A DNA stretch of 64,000 nt from Rummeliibacillus pycnus (GTDB lineage Bacteria > Bacillota > Bacilli > Bacillales_A > Planococcaceae). Shown one piece after another: positions 17,348 to 27,068 of the stretch; positions within the stretch are counted from its first letter, which is position 1; each line of letters opens with the position of its first letter. The stretch is taken from the NCBI RefSeq assembly GCF_002884495.1, contig NZ_KZ614145.1, positions 3,238,423-3,302,422 on the forward strand, in the 5' to 3' direction. A program made the translations under genes and the position numbers. The notes beneath the pieces were generated by a model. That model saw only the letters and a list, made by a program, of their open reading frames with translations, was not told the DNA's origin and searched no databases.

Positions 17348-17660
17348 AATAGTCACCTAAATTAGTAGATTTAAAACAATTTTTGTCCAGCTCAAGCGGT
17401 AGATCCAAAAAGGTTTACAGAACAGATCCCGATAGTATTTGCGATACAACGTTGTATTTAGGCAATTTTCCTTGAAAAAGAAAACTTTTTTGCCTATCAG
17501 GTCGTCTAAATTAAGTATCAACGAGCCGCTTTTACCTTAAAATATTATAGCCTATATCATTGTATCACGCTCGTGTACAAAGTTGTGACGAAATCCAATC
17601 ACAAATGTTTCAAATTTTGCTATAACATCTTATAATAATATTGGAAACGAGGTGATCGAC
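17348..17660. other. intergenic region with structured rodA leader
   Basis: A 313-bp gap between divergent genes. Its left 190 bp hold the structured element described separately. The right part has a weak -10 (TATAAT, 17631-17636 area) pointing to the gene at 17661. Confidence 0.55.
17394..17531 (-). ncRNA. candidate structured leader RNA upstream of rodA
   Basis: On the minus strand an outer stem AAGCGG / CCGCTT (17526-17531 with 17394-17399) encloses CCTGATAG / CTATCGGG (17494-17501 with 17428-17435), a hairpin TAGGCAA / TTGCCTA extended by TTTTC / GAAAA (17459-17496), and a 14-bp palindrome ATACAACGTTGTAT (17444-17457). Some stems are mutually exclusive. It ends 47 nt before the rodA ATG. 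I cannot assign it to a known riboswitch or 6S class. Confidence 0.4.
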
Positions 17661-18413
17661 TTGGCAAAAAAAATGCGAGCTGCTGACGATTTTTTACATC
17701 ACTTATATGTACATATGAACGAATTAAACCAGTTTGTTATTTTTAGTGGTTTAACTTTCCGTGAATTTGTCTCTGCAGTCGGTCCGCTTCAAAATATTTT
17801 GCTTCTAAAAAATGAATACGAAGATGGTTCATTTAATATGCATACACGGTTAGAGTTCGTAGAGGAGAAAGGTATACCAAAGTTTGTTAAAAAAGCAATG
17901 GATTCAAAAAAAGATTTATGTTGGATTGATTTTTCTGATGAACGTAAGTTAAACCTTTTAACGCCACAAGAACAAGCAGAGCTACTCTATATTGGTCATA
18001 AAAAAGAACCAATTCGCTCTCCGTTTTATCATCAATTACAAAATAAGTATGTATATTTATCTAGTGAAGAAGATAAAATCTCGAAAGTTTACTTCCGTGA
18101 TTTAACGGATGTAGAAAAACTAGTAACGCAAGTGTTTAATGGCATTATTCAAGAAAAAGAACGTTTAACAACTTTTTGGAGAAGAAAAGTGAGTAATCTT
18201 ACACCGTTATTCACTGAAGAAATGATGCAAAATTTCCATGAAGATATTAAAGATGGCGTATTATTTTCTATGTACAAAATAGAAAAGCCGAGACTTGCTT
18301 ATGTTATTGAGTTACGTAACATTTCTGATGAATACTTTCCAGATGAAATTTGGGATGATTTGAATGCAATTTTAAAGAAAAAGCCTGATAAGGTTTTAGA
18401 AATTCATAAGTAA
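17661..18413 (+). CDS. hypothetical protein, 250 aa
   Basis: A soluble alpha/beta protein without signal peptide or membrane segments, rich in Lys, Glu and aromatic residues. I chose TTG 17661 because GAGGTGA (17649-17655) is five bases upstream. The in-frame GTG at 17652 lies inside the SD. No catalytic motif is visible and I do not recognise the family. It is monocistronic, lying between rodA (divergent) and ddl-murF, with its own terminator. A link to cell-wall growth would be pure inference from position. Confidence 0.75.
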   Translation: MAKKMRAADDFLHHLYVHMNELNQFVIFSGLTFREFVSAVGPLQNILLLKNEYEDGSFNMHTRLEFVEEKGIPKFVKKAMDSKKDLCWIDFSDERKLNLLTPQEQAELLYIGHKKEPIRSPFYHQLQNKYVYLSSEEDKISKVYFRDLTDVEKLVTQVFNGIIQEKERLTTFWRRKVSNLTPLFTEEMMQNFHEDIKDGVLFSMYKIEKPRLAYVIELRNISDEYFPDEIWDDLNAILKKKPDKVLEIHK

Positions 18414-18464
18414 TGCTCTTATATATTATTTTACCTATTAATGGATTTTTTCTATAACGAATTA

Positions 18465-18500
18465 AAGATTCCTACATATGATAAGTAGGAATCTTTTTAT
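18465..18500 (+). terminator. terminator ahead of ddl
   Basis: An AAGATTCCTAC / GTAGGAATCTT stem with a T-rich tail. Confidence 0.87.
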
Positions 18501-18651
18501 TTTTAATGCAATATTTTTTCAGAGTGCTATTATAGAAATGTTATTTTTTTAGGGTATGAATTCCGTACTTTTTGAAAATTGAAATCATTTCATGAATCTA
18601 TAAGGTTCATGCTAAACTATGAATAGAAAAAATCTGGAGGAATTAGAAACC

Positions 18652-19722
18652 ATGAAGAAAAAATTAGGCTTATTATACGGTGGTAAATCAGCAGAACATG
18701 AAGTTTCTTTATCAACTGCAAAGGCCGTAATACAAGCATTACATTTTGATCAATACGATGTATTTCCAATTTTCATCACACGTGATGGTGAATGGAGAAG
18801 AGGAGCGAAACTAACAGCCCCTGTTGAAACAATTTCTGAATTACAATTCGAAACAGGACTAAAGGAAGCAAGACCAAATGATATTTCTAGTTTTTTATTA
18901 GAAGAAAATGAAAAACCATTCGATGTTATTTTCCCATTGCTTCATGGTACAAATGGGGAAGATGGTACAGTACAAGGCCTTTTAGAAGCATTAAACTTAC
19001 CATACGTGGGTAATGGTGTTTTAGCATCAGCCGCTGGTATGGATAAAGTTGTAATGAAACAATTATTTGAAATTGCAGGATTAAAACAAGTTCCGTATGT
19101 CTACTTTGTCCGTAAAGAGTGGCAAAAAAACCAAGAAGCCTTAATTGCTAAAATGGAAGAAAATTTAACTTGGCCAGTGTTTGTTAAACCAGCTAACTTA
19201 GGTTCTAGTGTTGGTATTAGTAAGGCAGCAAATCGTGAAGAGCTAGTTAATGCTATTGAACTTGCTTTGAAGTATGATCGAAAGGTCGTTGTTGAAACAG
19301 GAATTGTTGCACGTGAAGTAGAAATGGGTGTACTTGGCAATGATGAGCCAAAAGTTTCTGTACCGGGGGAAATTAAACCTGTAACAGAATTTTATGACTA
19401 TGATTCAAAATACAATGATGACAAAACAGATTTATTGATCCCTGCACCTGTATCTGAAGGTGTGATTACTACAATGTCTGATATGGCAATTCGCGCATTT
19501 AAAATTTTAGATTGTTCAGGACTTGTACGTGCAGACTTCTTCGTAAATGCACAAGATGAAGTTTATATCAATGAAGTTAATACAATGCCTGGTTTTACTC
19601 CAGTTAGCATGTATCCAATTTTATGGCAAAATACTGGAGTTGCATATGGAGATTTAATCGAAAAACTTATTTCATTAGCAATTGAACGCCATGAAGAAAA
19701 ACAACAACTTCAATACCAATAA
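18652..19722 (+). CDS. ddl: D-alanine--D-alanine ligase
   Basis: The product has 356 aa and joins two D-Ala with ATP in the cytosol for the UDP-MurNAc pentapeptide. ATP-grasp motifs are visible: [11 protein letters not shown] near the N terminus, [27 protein letters not shown] and the metal-binding [20 protein letters not shown] 18652 gives the family-typical [15 protein letters not shown] start with TGGAGG 11 bases upstream. An ATG 33 bases further up is in frame but has the SD inside the gene. It is followed 16 bp later by murF, an obvious operon. Confidence 0.96.
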   Translation: MKKKLGLLYGGKSAEHEVSLSTAKAVIQALHFDQYDVFPIFITRDGEWRRGAKLTAPVETISELQFETGLKEARPNDISSFLLEENEKPFDVIFPLLHGTNGEDGTVQGLLEALNLPYVGNGVLASAAGMDKVVMKQLFEIAGLKQVPYVYFVRKEWQKNQEALIAKMEENLTWPVFVKPANLGSSVGISKAANREELVNAIELALKYDRKVVVETGIVAREVEMGVLGNDEPKVSVPGEIKPVTEFYDYDSKYNDDKTDLLIPAPVSEGVITTMSDMAIRAFKILDCSGLVRADFFVNAQDEVYINEVNTMPGFTPVSMYPILWQNTGVAYGDLIEKLISLAIERHEEKQQLQYQ

Positions 19723-19738
19723 AAGAGTGTGATCTACT

Positions 19739-21109
19739 ATGAAAAAAACATTGCAACAAATTGCAAAATGGCTTAATAGTGACCAAGATATACGTGAAGA
19801 TATTATGGTAACAGGTGTTTCTATTAATACGAGGACATTACAGAAAGGTGATTTATTCATCCCATTCCGTGGGGAAAAAACAAATGGCCATAAATATGTT
19901 ACTCAAGCATTTGAAAATGGTGCGGTAGCAGCTCTGTGGCAAAATGATGAGCCAAATCCACCTCAAGATGTACCTTTAATTTTTGTAGATGATTCTGAAA
20001 CAGCATTGCAACAAATGGCCAATGCTTATCGAGCTGAACATCAAGCAACATTTATCGGGGTTACCGGTTCAAACGGTAAAACTTCTACAAAAGATCTTAT
20101 AGCAGGAACGCTTTCACCTTATTTTAAAGTACAAAAAACAGAAGGTAATCATAATAATCAGCTGGGATTGCCACTAACTATTCTTTCGCTAGATGAAGAT
20201 ACTGAATTTGCTATTTTAGAAATGGGTATGGATGGCTTTGGTCAAATAGAATTCTTAACAAAAATGGCAAAACCAAAATATGCTGTTATTACAAATATCG
20301 GTGAAGCACATATGCAAGCGCTTGGTTCTCGTGAGGGAATTGCTAAAGCAAAATTTGAAATTATTCAAGGGCTTCAACCAGATGGCAAGTTCTTTTATGA
20401 TGGAGATGAACCTCTATTAAAACCATTAGTAGCAGGTGAAGCACAATTAGATGCAATTTCATTTGGATTAGAAGCTCCAGATGATTTAGTTGCTACAAAA
20501 ATTGAATCTACTGAAAATGGTAGTACCTTTACAGTCAAAGGAATTGTGAATGGTAATTTCTTTATCCCAGTACTTGGCCGTCATCAAGTAAAAAATACAT
20601 TAGTTGCTATTTTAATTGCCCATGAAGTTGGTTTAACTGATGAACAAATTCGCCAAGCATTGAAAATGGTTTCTCTAACCAATATGCGTATGCAATTAGT
20701 AAATGGTGATCAAGGTATATTATTTGTAAACGATGCCTATAATGCTGCACCGACTTCAGTTCGTGCTGCTTTACAATTTATGCAATCCACAAATATGCGA
20801 CAAGATAAGTGGGTAGTGCTTGGTGATATGTTAGAGCTTGGTGAATTGGAACAAAAATTCCATGAAGATCTAGCAGATGCAATTGACCCTGTGAAAATAG
20901 ACCAAATTTGTTTATTTGGACCACGTATGAAGTGGCTATACGATCAATTGCAGTCGAAAGTGTCGGCTGAGAATTTATTATGGGTTGATGATAATTATGA
21001 TGCCATTATTGGAAAAATTCGCTTAAAAGCAAATGAAAACTCTATTATTCTATTAAAGGGATCTCGTGGCATGGAACTTGAACATGTCTTACAAGCTTTT
21101 ACAAAATAA
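19739..21109 (+). CDS. murF: UDP-MurNAc-tripeptide--D-Ala-D-Ala ligase
   Basis: The product has 456 aa and attaches D-Ala-D-Ala made by the preceding ddl product. The Mur-ligase order is intact: an N-terminal substrate domain, the P-loop GVTGSNGKTSTKD near residue 110, the TEGNHNNQLGLPLTILSL region and VNDAYNAAPTSVRAAL near residue 335. The SD is weak (AGAGTGTGAT). Co-transcription with ddl is likely, ending at the terminator at 21181. Confidence 0.96.
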   Translation: MKKTLQQIAKWLNSDQDIREDIMVTGVSINTRTLQKGDLFIPFRGEKTNGHKYVTQAFENGAVAALWQNDEPNPPQDVPLIFVDDSETALQQMANAYRAEHQATFIGVTGSNGKTSTKDLIAGTLSPYFKVQKTEGNHNNQLGLPLTILSLDEDTEFAILEMGMDGFGQIEFLTKMAKPKYAVITNIGEAHMQALGSREGIAKAKFEIIQGLQPDGKFFYDGDEPLLKPLVAGEAQLDAISFGLEAPDDLVATKIESTENGSTFTVKGIVNGNFFIPVLGRHQVKNTLVAILIAHEVGLTDEQIRQALKMVSLTNMRMQLVNGDQGILFVNDAYNAAPTSVRAALQFMQSTNMRQDKWVVLGDMLELGELEQKFHEDLADAIDPVKIDQICLFGPRMKWLYDQLQSKVSAENLLWVDDNYDAIIGKIRLKANENSIILLKGSRGMELEHVLQAFTK

Positions 21110-21180
21110 AATGAATGAATCAATTTCAACAATCAAAATCTAACCGTCATTAAACAAAGATGTAGTTAATTGCATAAAAT

Positions 21181-21224
21181 AAGAGTACCTAGGGAAAGCT
21201 ATTTTCTTATAGGTACTCTTTTTT
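21181..21224 (+). terminator. terminator after murF
   Basis: An AAGAGTACCTA / TAGGTACTCTT stem with a T run. Confidence 0.88.
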
Positions 21225-21251
21225 ATGAAATAAAATCATGGAGGGTTAAAA

Positions 21252-21947
21252 TTGAAAATAGGAGCATTATGCCTACATGGTTTTACAGGTGGTATTTATG
21301 AAATTAAGTCTTTTTCAGATTATCTAGAAAAGCATACTGATTGGACAATTCATGTACCTACGTTATCAGGGCACGGTAAAAAGCTAAATCTAGATTTATT
21401 TACAGCAGAACATTGGTTAATGGATGCAGAAATTGCGTATAAGCGTTTATACAAAGAAGTGGATGAAATCATCATTATTGGATTTTCGATGGGAGGGATA
21501 ATAGCTATGTACCTTGCTTTACGATATAAAGTAAAAGCATTATTGTTATTAAGCCCCGCCGCAAGATATATACGTACTAAACAATTTGTGATTGATTTAA
21601 ATGAATTGTTTATAGATGCTCTACATGGCGACTATAAAGAAAATGAATTTTTTAAACGATATGAAAGAAAACTAATAGAAGTTCCAGTGGCTTCTGTAAA
21701 GGAATTTACACGTTTGGTACATAAAGTATCCCCTTATTATGAAAAAATTACAGTACCTGTTTGTTTAGTGCAAGGTGAAAAAGATGAACTTGTACCGTAT
21801 ACAACAGCGTCATATTTGTATAATAAAATAGCAAGCACAAAAAAAGAATTGATTACATCTCCAGATGGAAAGCATCTTATTTGTTATTGCAAGGATGCAG
21901 AGAAATGGTTTGAAAAAGCATTGAATTTTTTAAATAGTTGCAAATAA
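21252..21947 (+). CDS. alpha/beta hydrolase, carboxylesterase type
   Basis: The product has 231 aa. It has the compact Est30/YvaK-like fold: oxyanion-loop CLHGFTGG at residues 7-14, nucleophile elbow GFSMGG (Ser near 79), an Asp in VQGEKDELVP and the catalytic His in DGKHLIC. These enzymes hydrolyse short-chain esters or monoacylglycerols. The start is TTG behind GGAGGG (21240-21245), which decides it. A weak terminator follows. The physiological substrate is unknown. Confidence 0.9.
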   Translation: MKIGALCLHGFTGGIYEIKSFSDYLEKHTDWTIHVPTLSGHGKKLNLDLFTAEHWLMDAEIAYKRLYKEVDEIIIIGFSMGGIIAMYLALRYKVKALLLLSPAARYIRTKQFVIDLNELFIDALHGDYKENEFFKRYERKLIEVPVASVKEFTRLVHKVSPYYEKITVPVCLVQGEKDELVPYTTASYLYNKIASTKKELITSPDGKHLICYCKDAEKWFEKALNFLNSCK

Positions 21948-22290
21948 TAGTCGGAACATTTCGAATGAGGGTTATTCATTGCATGAATAGGATACGCATG
22001 TTAGAATATTGAGAGCAATGGATACATTTTATGTGAAGACTCTCCAAAGTGATGGGGAGTACTTTTTTTTGAACATTACGGTTTATTCTATATTTCAAGT
22101 GTGAATCACTTGAGAATTGAACCGCTCGGCAAAGACCGGGCTTTCCCTTTTTATATAAAATTCCTTTGCATCATTGCAGAGATATAATAAGTAACGGAAA
22201 CGTTCCTAACATAGGCTCGAATTTGCCCTATTTTCATCTGAAAATGTAACCATTTGTCAAATGCATAAGCAAAGAAGGAGAATGAGAAGT
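21948..22290. other. intergenic region ahead of cshA
   Basis: A 343-bp gap without ORFs. It contains a terminator-like hairpin (22039-22070), a perfect hairpin TCAAGTG-N5-CACTTGA (22095-22113), a second GC-rich hairpin GCTCGG / CCGGGC followed by TTTCCC (22124-22147), and an extended -10-like GATATAAT about 100 bp ahead of cshA. Confidence 0.5.
22039..22070 (+). terminator. terminator after the esterase gene
   Basis: An ACTCTCC / GGGGAGT stem (one G-U pair) followed by an eight-T run. Confidence 0.65.
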
Positions 22291-23808
22291 TTGACAAATT
22301 TTTCAGAACTAAATATTAGCGCTTCTACACAAAAATCCCTAAAAAGAATGGGTTTTGAAGAAGCAACACCAATCCAAGAAGGTACTATTTCGTATGCACT
22401 AGAAGGTCGCGATATTATTGGCCAAGCGCAAACTGGTACTGGTAAAACTGCTGCTTTTGGTATTCCACTGATTGAGAAAGTTGATCCTAAAAAACCTGTA
22501 GTACAAGCTCTAATTATTGCCCCTACTCGTGAATTAGCAATTCAAAGCTCAGAAGAACTTCATAAAATTGGTTACGATAAACGCGCACGTATTTTATCAG
22601 TTTACGGTGGTCAAGATATCAGCCGTCAAATTCGTGCACTAAAAAACAAACCACAAATTATTGTAGGTACTCCTGGTCGAATTTTAGACCATATTAAACG
22701 TCGCACATTAAAACTTGAAAATGTTGAAACGCTTGTTCTTGATGAAGCGGATGAAATGTTAAATATGGGCTTTATCGAAGATATCAATACAATAATGGAA
22801 AATGTACCGGCGGAACGCCAAACATTATTGTTCTCAGCAACAATGCCAGCTCCTATCCGTAAAATTGCTGAAACTTTTATGAAAGACCCTGAAATTGTTA
22901 AAATTAAATCAAAAGAAATGACAGTCGAAAATATCGACCAATACTTTGTAAAAGCACAAGAACGTGAAAAATTCGATGTCCTATCACGCTTATTAAATGT
23001 TCACCAACCAGAACTAGCAATTGTCTTTGGTCGCACTAAGCGCCGTGTAGATGAATTGTCCCACGCACTTAATATTCGTGGTTACCTTGCAGAAGGTATT
23101 CATGGTGATTTAAGCCAAGCAAAACGTCTTTCTGTATTACGTCAATTTAAGGAAAATAAAATCGATATCTTAGTTGCTACAGATGTTGCAGCACGTGGTT
23201 TAGATATTTCTGGTGTTACACATGTATATAACTTCGATATTCCACAAGATCCAGAAAGCTACGTTCACCGTATTGGTCGTACAGGTCGTGCAGGAAAATC
23301 TGGTCTTGCTGTAACATTTGTTACTCCTCGTGAAATGAGTTATTTACGAATTGTAGAGGAAACAACTAAAAAACGCATGACGCCATTAAAACCACCTACT
23401 GCTGATGAAGCATTAGCTGGACAACAAACGCTTGCAGTTGAACAATTAAAAGAAGCTGTAGAAAAGAATCATTTAAGTGATTATCGAGGTATGGCTGAAG
23501 AATTATTAGCTAACCATGACGCAGTAGATTTAGTTGCTGCAGCTCTTAAATCATTAACGAAAGAACCAGATGATACGCCAGTTAAAATTACTGAAGAACG
23601 ACCATTACCAATGCGTCGTACAGGTAGCCGTGGTCATAATGGTCATAGTGGTAATCGTGGCGGTTATCGTGGTGGACGCGGTGGCAATCGCGGTGATCGT
23701 GGTGATCGTGGTGATCGCGGAGGACGTCGTGGAGAACGTAACAATCGTAGAGACGGAGGACGCCGTGATGGTGGACGTCGTCAGCCACGTCGTAGTAGTG
23801 AAGATTAG
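22291..23808 (+). CDS. cshA: DEAD-box ATP-dependent RNA helicase CshA
   Basis: The product has 505 aa and unwinds RNA in ribosome assembly and mRNA decay. All DEAD-box motifs are present: Q motif with [40 protein letters not shown] and HRIGRTGR. The C-terminal ~60 residues are a Gly/Arg/Asp tail of RGG and GDR repeats, typical RNA-binding tails. I chose TTG 22291 because GAAGGAG lies ten bases upstream; ATG 22282 is only one base from that SD. Same locus as ydbR of B. subtilis. Confidence 0.95.
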   Translation: MTNFSELNISASTQKSLKRMGFEEATPIQEGTISYALEGRDIIGQAQTGTGKTAAFGIPLIEKVDPKKPVVQALIIAPTRELAIQSSEELHKIGYDKRARILSVYGGQDISRQIRALKNKPQIIVGTPGRILDHIKRRTLKLENVETLVLDEADEMLNMGFIEDINTIMENVPAERQTLLFSATMPAPIRKIAETFMKDPEIVKIKSKEMTVENIDQYFVKAQEREKFDVLSRLLNVHQPELAIVFGRTKRRVDELSHALNIRGYLAEGIHGDLSQAKRLSVLRQFKENKIDILVATDVAARGLDISGVTHVYNFDIPQDPESYVHRIGRTGRAGKSGLAVTFVTPREMSYLRIVEETTKKRMTPLKPPTADEALAGQQTLAVEQLKEAVEKNHLSDYRGMAEELLANHDAVDLVAAALKSLTKEPDDTPVKITEERPLPMRRTGSRGHNGHSGNRGGYRGGRGGNRGDRGDRGDRGGRRGERNNRRDGGRRDGGRRQPRRSSED

Positions 23809-23823
23809 ACCATTCATCAATTT

Positions 23824-23868
23824 AGAACATCTTCAATTCGAGTAATCGATTTGAAGATGTTCTTTTTT
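23824..23868 (+). terminator. terminator after cshA
   Basis: An AGAACATCTTCAA / TTGAAGATGTTCT stem with a T run. Confidence 0.9.
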
Positions 23869-23978
23869 ATGGAATTGAAACTATTAGATTATCAAAACGT
23901 ATATAAGGTACTAGCTAGCCATAAATTATTGAGATTAGACTTGGCGCAAATCAATTCATAGATAAAAGGAGCTTGAAT

Positions 23979-24458
23979 ATGACATCACAGCCAAAATATC
24001 AGATTTCAAAAAAAGGTCTGAGCGTGTGGAGAATTCACGCAGCAATAGAATCCATCGTTTTGTTTATTATTGTGTTTACTTTGTGTACCTTTAATTTTTT
24101 CTTTAATTGGTCAAATTGGATTTATGTGATGGGAATAGCTATATGGTTTGTTTTTGTATTTTTGGGTGTCTTTTTATTTCCAAAAATCAGATGGAATCAT
24201 TGGCGTTACGAAGTTAGAGATCAAGAAATTGAAATACAGAAAGGTTTATTTATAGTAGAACGTACACTTGTCCCTATGGTGCGTGTGCAACATGTGGATA
24301 CATCTCAAGGACCTATCTTAAAACATTATAATTTATCGAGTATGTCCATTTCTACTGCAGCAACAACACATACGATCCCAGCGTTGCCTGTTGAAGAAGC
24401 GGATCAATTACGTGTACATATTTCGGAATTGGCAAGGGTGGCAGAAGACGATGTCTAG
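23979..24458 (+). CDS. ydbS: PH-domain membrane protein, YdbS-like
   Basis: The product has 159 aa. Two membrane helices (residues ~25-45 and 50-72) are followed by a bacterial PH (bPH2) domain containing RYEVRDQEIEIQKGLFIVER and RVQHVDTSQGPILKHYNLS. The start is decided by AAAAGGAG (23964-23971), seven bases before ATG 23979. Its last eight bases overlap the next gene, which is a longer relative. The two are translationally coupled and probably form a complex. In B. subtilis this pair has been linked to resistance to some bacteriocins; that role here is an inference. Confidence 0.88.
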   Translation: MTSQPKYQISKKGLSVWRIHAAIESIVLFIIVFTLCTFNFFFNWSNWIYVMGIAIWFVFVFLGVFLFPKIRWNHWRYEVRDQEIEIQKGLFIVERTLVPMVRVQHVDTSQGPILKHYNLSSMSISTAATTHTIPALPVEEADQLRVHISELARVAEDDV

Positions 24459-25929
24459 AAAAATTAATCACTTACACCCGGTTACAGTTGCCATTAGCTT
24501 TTTTTCAAGTTTGAAGAATTTTGTCATACCAATCGCGGTCATTTTGGGAGGGAAAGGATTTCATTATTCACTGAATCCTAATAACCCACATTTTATTGGG
24601 ACATTAATATCAGGTGGTTGTGTTCTTCTTGTGCTATGTACGATTCTTATTATGTCCATTATTAAATGGCGAAAGTTTGTGTATTGGTTTGAGAAGGAAG
24701 AACTTAGAATTGAACATGGTGTATTTGTAAAGAAAAAGCGGTACATTCCTTTTGAACGCATTCAAAGTTTAAATTATAAAGAAGGAATTCTCCATCGCCC
24801 ATTTAAACTTGTTAAGGTAAGCATTGAAACTGCAGCAGATAATAAAGGCGAGGCTGAAGCAGATTTAATTGCAATTACACGTGAACAAGCAACAATGATT
24901 GAAATTGAAATGAAGAATGCCAAGCAACATGAGGATCATTCAAAGCAGATAAATAATTTCAATCAAATAGAACAGAAAAAAAAACGCTCTATTATTCACC
25001 AAATGTCAACGAAGGATTTGTTGATTTTAGCTACAACTTCAAGTGGCATAGGGGTAGTATTTTCAGGTTTAGCAGCTATTATATCTCAATTCGACGATTG
25101 GATTCCATATGAACACATTTATGGAGAGTTTCAAAATTTTATTAAATTTGGGGTACTAATGATTGGAATAGTAACTCTAATTGTATTGATGATTTCATGG
25201 TTGTTATCTGTTGCCATTACCTTTGTTAATAATTATGGATTTGTTGTGGAAAAAGAGGAAGATAAGCTTTTCGTATCGAAAGGTTTATTGGAGAAAAAAA
25301 GTATTACAATTCCGATGAAGAGAATTCAGGGTATTCGGATTGTTGAAAATCCATTTAGACAATTTTTTGGTTATGCAACTATTGTGATAGAAAGTGCTGG
25401 TAGTTCAGGGGAAAAGGATGACAAAAAAATTGTCATGTTGCCAATTGTAAAAAAGCAACAAGGATTAATGGTATTAAAAAAACTATTTCCAGAAATGGAT
25501 TGGGATTTTCAGTTACAGCGTGCACCTAAAAAAGCATTGTTTCGCTATATATTAAAGCATGTTTATTGGTTAATACCAATTGCAACATTGGTCACTTGTT
25601 TTACATTCCCATACGGATTATGGTTGTTTTTACTACTTCCATTCGTCGTATTATTAGGTGTATGGCAACACCGTAGTGCAGGATATGCAATTAGAAACGG
25701 TCAACTTACAATTACGTATAGAGGTATTAGTCAAACTACTTTTGTGACAGTGAAAAAACGTATTCAGTCTATATCACTTTCGCAGAGCTATTTTGCAAAA
25801 CGAAAGAACTTGGCTACAGTATCTGTTCATATTATGTCAGGTACATTTGGTAGTGTAGCTGAAATTAAGCATTTTGATATAGTTAAGATGGAGGAAGTTT
25901 TTAATTGGTATGAGCCGAATTTTAGGTAG
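24451..25929 (+). CDS. ydbT: multi-PH-domain membrane protein, YdbT-like
   Basis: The product has 492 aa. Three bPH2 modules alternate with paired membrane helices. Each has the same landmark as YdbS, for example EELRIEHGVFVKKKRYIPFE with RIQSLNYKEGILHRPF, and IPMKRIQGIRIVENPFRQFF. The ATG lies within the 3' end of ydbS (ATGTCTAG). It is the last gene before a terminator shared with the converging rhomboid gene. Confidence 0.88.
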   Translation: MSRKINHLHPVTVAISFFSSLKNFVIPIAVILGGKGFHYSLNPNNPHFIGTLISGGCVLLVLCTILIMSIIKWRKFVYWFEKEELRIEHGVFVKKKRYIPFERIQSLNYKEGILHRPFKLVKVSIETAADNKGEAEADLIAITREQATMIEIEMKNAKQHEDHSKQINNFNQIEQKKKRSIIHQMSTKDLLILATTSSGIGVVFSGLAAIISQFDDWIPYEHIYGEFQNFIKFGVLMIGIVTLIVLMISWLLSVAITFVNNYGFVVEKEEDKLFVSKGLLEKKSITIPMKRIQGIRIVENPFRQFFGYATIVIESAGSSGEKDDKKIVMLPIVKKQQGLMVLKKLFPEMDWDFQLQRAPKKALFRYILKHVYWLIPIATLVTCFTFPYGLWLFLLLPFVVLLGVWQHRSAGYAIRNGQLTITYRGISQTTFVTVKKRIQSISLSQSYFAKRKNLATVSVHIMSGTFGSVAEIKHFDIVKMEEVFNWYEPNFR

Positions 25930-25944
25930 AGGAAGAAATAAAAC

Positions 25945-25980
25945 AAGCTGTTGAGATTTATAGTACTCAACAGCTTTTAT
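25945..25980. terminator. terminator between ydbT and the rhomboid gene
   Basis: An AAGCTGTTGAG / CTCAACAGCTT stem; usable from both sides. Confidence 0.85.
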
Positions 25981-25983
25981 ATA

Positions 25984-26592
25984 TTACCTTTTTTTAATCC
26001 ATCTTAAAACTCGTTTGGGGTGAAAATCGAAAAGACCAATAATAAGACCTGTAATAAGTCCTGCAATATGAGCTGTGCCATTCACGTTAGGTTGTAAGAA
26101 TGTCATAATTAGAGAAATGACAATAATCGGCATGATAATTTGTTTTAGCTGGGGCATTGTTTTACGTGTATAGTAAACAAGTGCAACAAATGCACCAAAA
26201 ATACCAAAAATGGCTCCACTAGCACCGATACTAGCATAGTTTGGTGGTTGTGTTAAATATGAAACAACATTCCCCATAAAACCAGAGATAAAGTAAATTG
26301 TAAAAAACCGTAGTTTCCCAGCAATACGCTCTAATTCTGGACCAAATACGTATAATGAAAACATATTGAATAGTAAGTGGAAGAATCCTCCATGTATAAA
26401 CATAGATGTAAACAATCTCCAATACTCTCCGTTAGCAATAAAATAATTAACAGATGCACCTAAGTTAAGAATATTATTGCCAAGTGGTGGATATAGACCA
26501 AGTAAGTAAACAACAACATTGATCGCAATTAAGGAAGAAATAACAGGATATAGTTTTATGTATTGCGAAAGATTTTCTGTACGATTAAACAT
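25984..26592 (-). CDS. rhomboid-family intramembrane serine protease
   Basis: The product has 202 aa with six membrane helices. The catalytic Ser is in GASGAIFGIFGA and the His is in NGTAHIAGLITG, giving the Ser-His dyad. The WRLFTSMFIHGGFFHLLFNM loop with its conserved HxxxxHxxxN pattern is intact. It cleaves membrane proteins within the bilayer. AGGTGA precedes the ATG. Position between ydbT and acpS equals ydcA of B. subtilis, but it is transcribed opposite to its neighbours. Confidence 0.93.
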   Translation of the reverse strand: MFNRTENLSQYIKLYPVISSLIAINVVVYLLGLYPPLGNNILNLGASVNYFIANGEYWRLFTSMFIHGGFFHLLFNMFSLYVFGPELERIAGKLRFFTIYFISGFMGNVVSYLTQPPNYASIGASGAIFGIFGAFVALVYYTRKTMPQLKQIIMPIIVISLIMTFLQPNVNGTAHIAGLITGLIIGLFDFHPKRVLRWIKKR

Positions 26593-26659
26593 GTATTCAC
26601 CTCGATTTTAATATAATTATTATACATTGTTTTATTAGCTGAATGAAAGGAGAAGCAAC

Positions 26660-27013
26660 ATGATCAAAGGAATTGGACTAGATATCGTAGAAATAACAAG
26701 AATAAAGAAAGCAAATGACCTAAGTTCACGGTTTAAAGAAAAAATTTTAACACCACGGGAACTGGGGATTTTCGATCAATTAAAATCTCAAAGACAATTA
26801 GAATTTTTGGCAGGAAGATTTTCAGCTAAAGAAGCATATTCTAAAGCAAATGGGACAGGAATAGGAAAGGAGTGTGCATTACAAGATATAGAAATATTAC
26901 CAGATGAAAAAGGACAACCGATTTTATATTTTAAAGGAGAACTTGCTCAAGGCTTTGTAAGCATCACACATTCAAAAGAATATGCGGCTGCTCAAGTAGT
27001 TCTGCTCGCATAA
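26660..27013 (+). CDS. acpS: holo-[acyl-carrier-protein] synthase
   Basis: The product has 117 aa and transfers 4'-phosphopantetheine from CoA to ACP. The Mg-binding GIGLDIVEITRI motif (Asp at residue 8) and FLAGRFSAKEAYSKANGTGI with its second metal ligand Glu are intact. AAAGGAG sits eight bases before the ATG. It leads acpS-ydcC-alr-ndoAI-ndoA, the standard Bacillus order. Confidence 0.96.
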   Translation: MIKGIGLDIVEITRIKKANDLSSRFKEKILTPRELGIFDQLKSQRQLEFLAGRFSAKEAYSKANGTGIGKECALQDIEILPDEKGQPILYFKGELAQGFVSITHSKEYAAAQVVLLA

Positions 27014-27068
27014 TTCTTAAAGCTCGTTCATAAGATGCTTTAATGGAAAATGGAGAAAGGATGGAGAT

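Noticed and set aside
23570-23845. Several ORFs in other frames over the cshA tail (long Val- or His/Asp-rich translations)
   Set aside because: They are by-products of the repetitive Gly/Arg codons of the cshA RGG tail and have no SD of their own.
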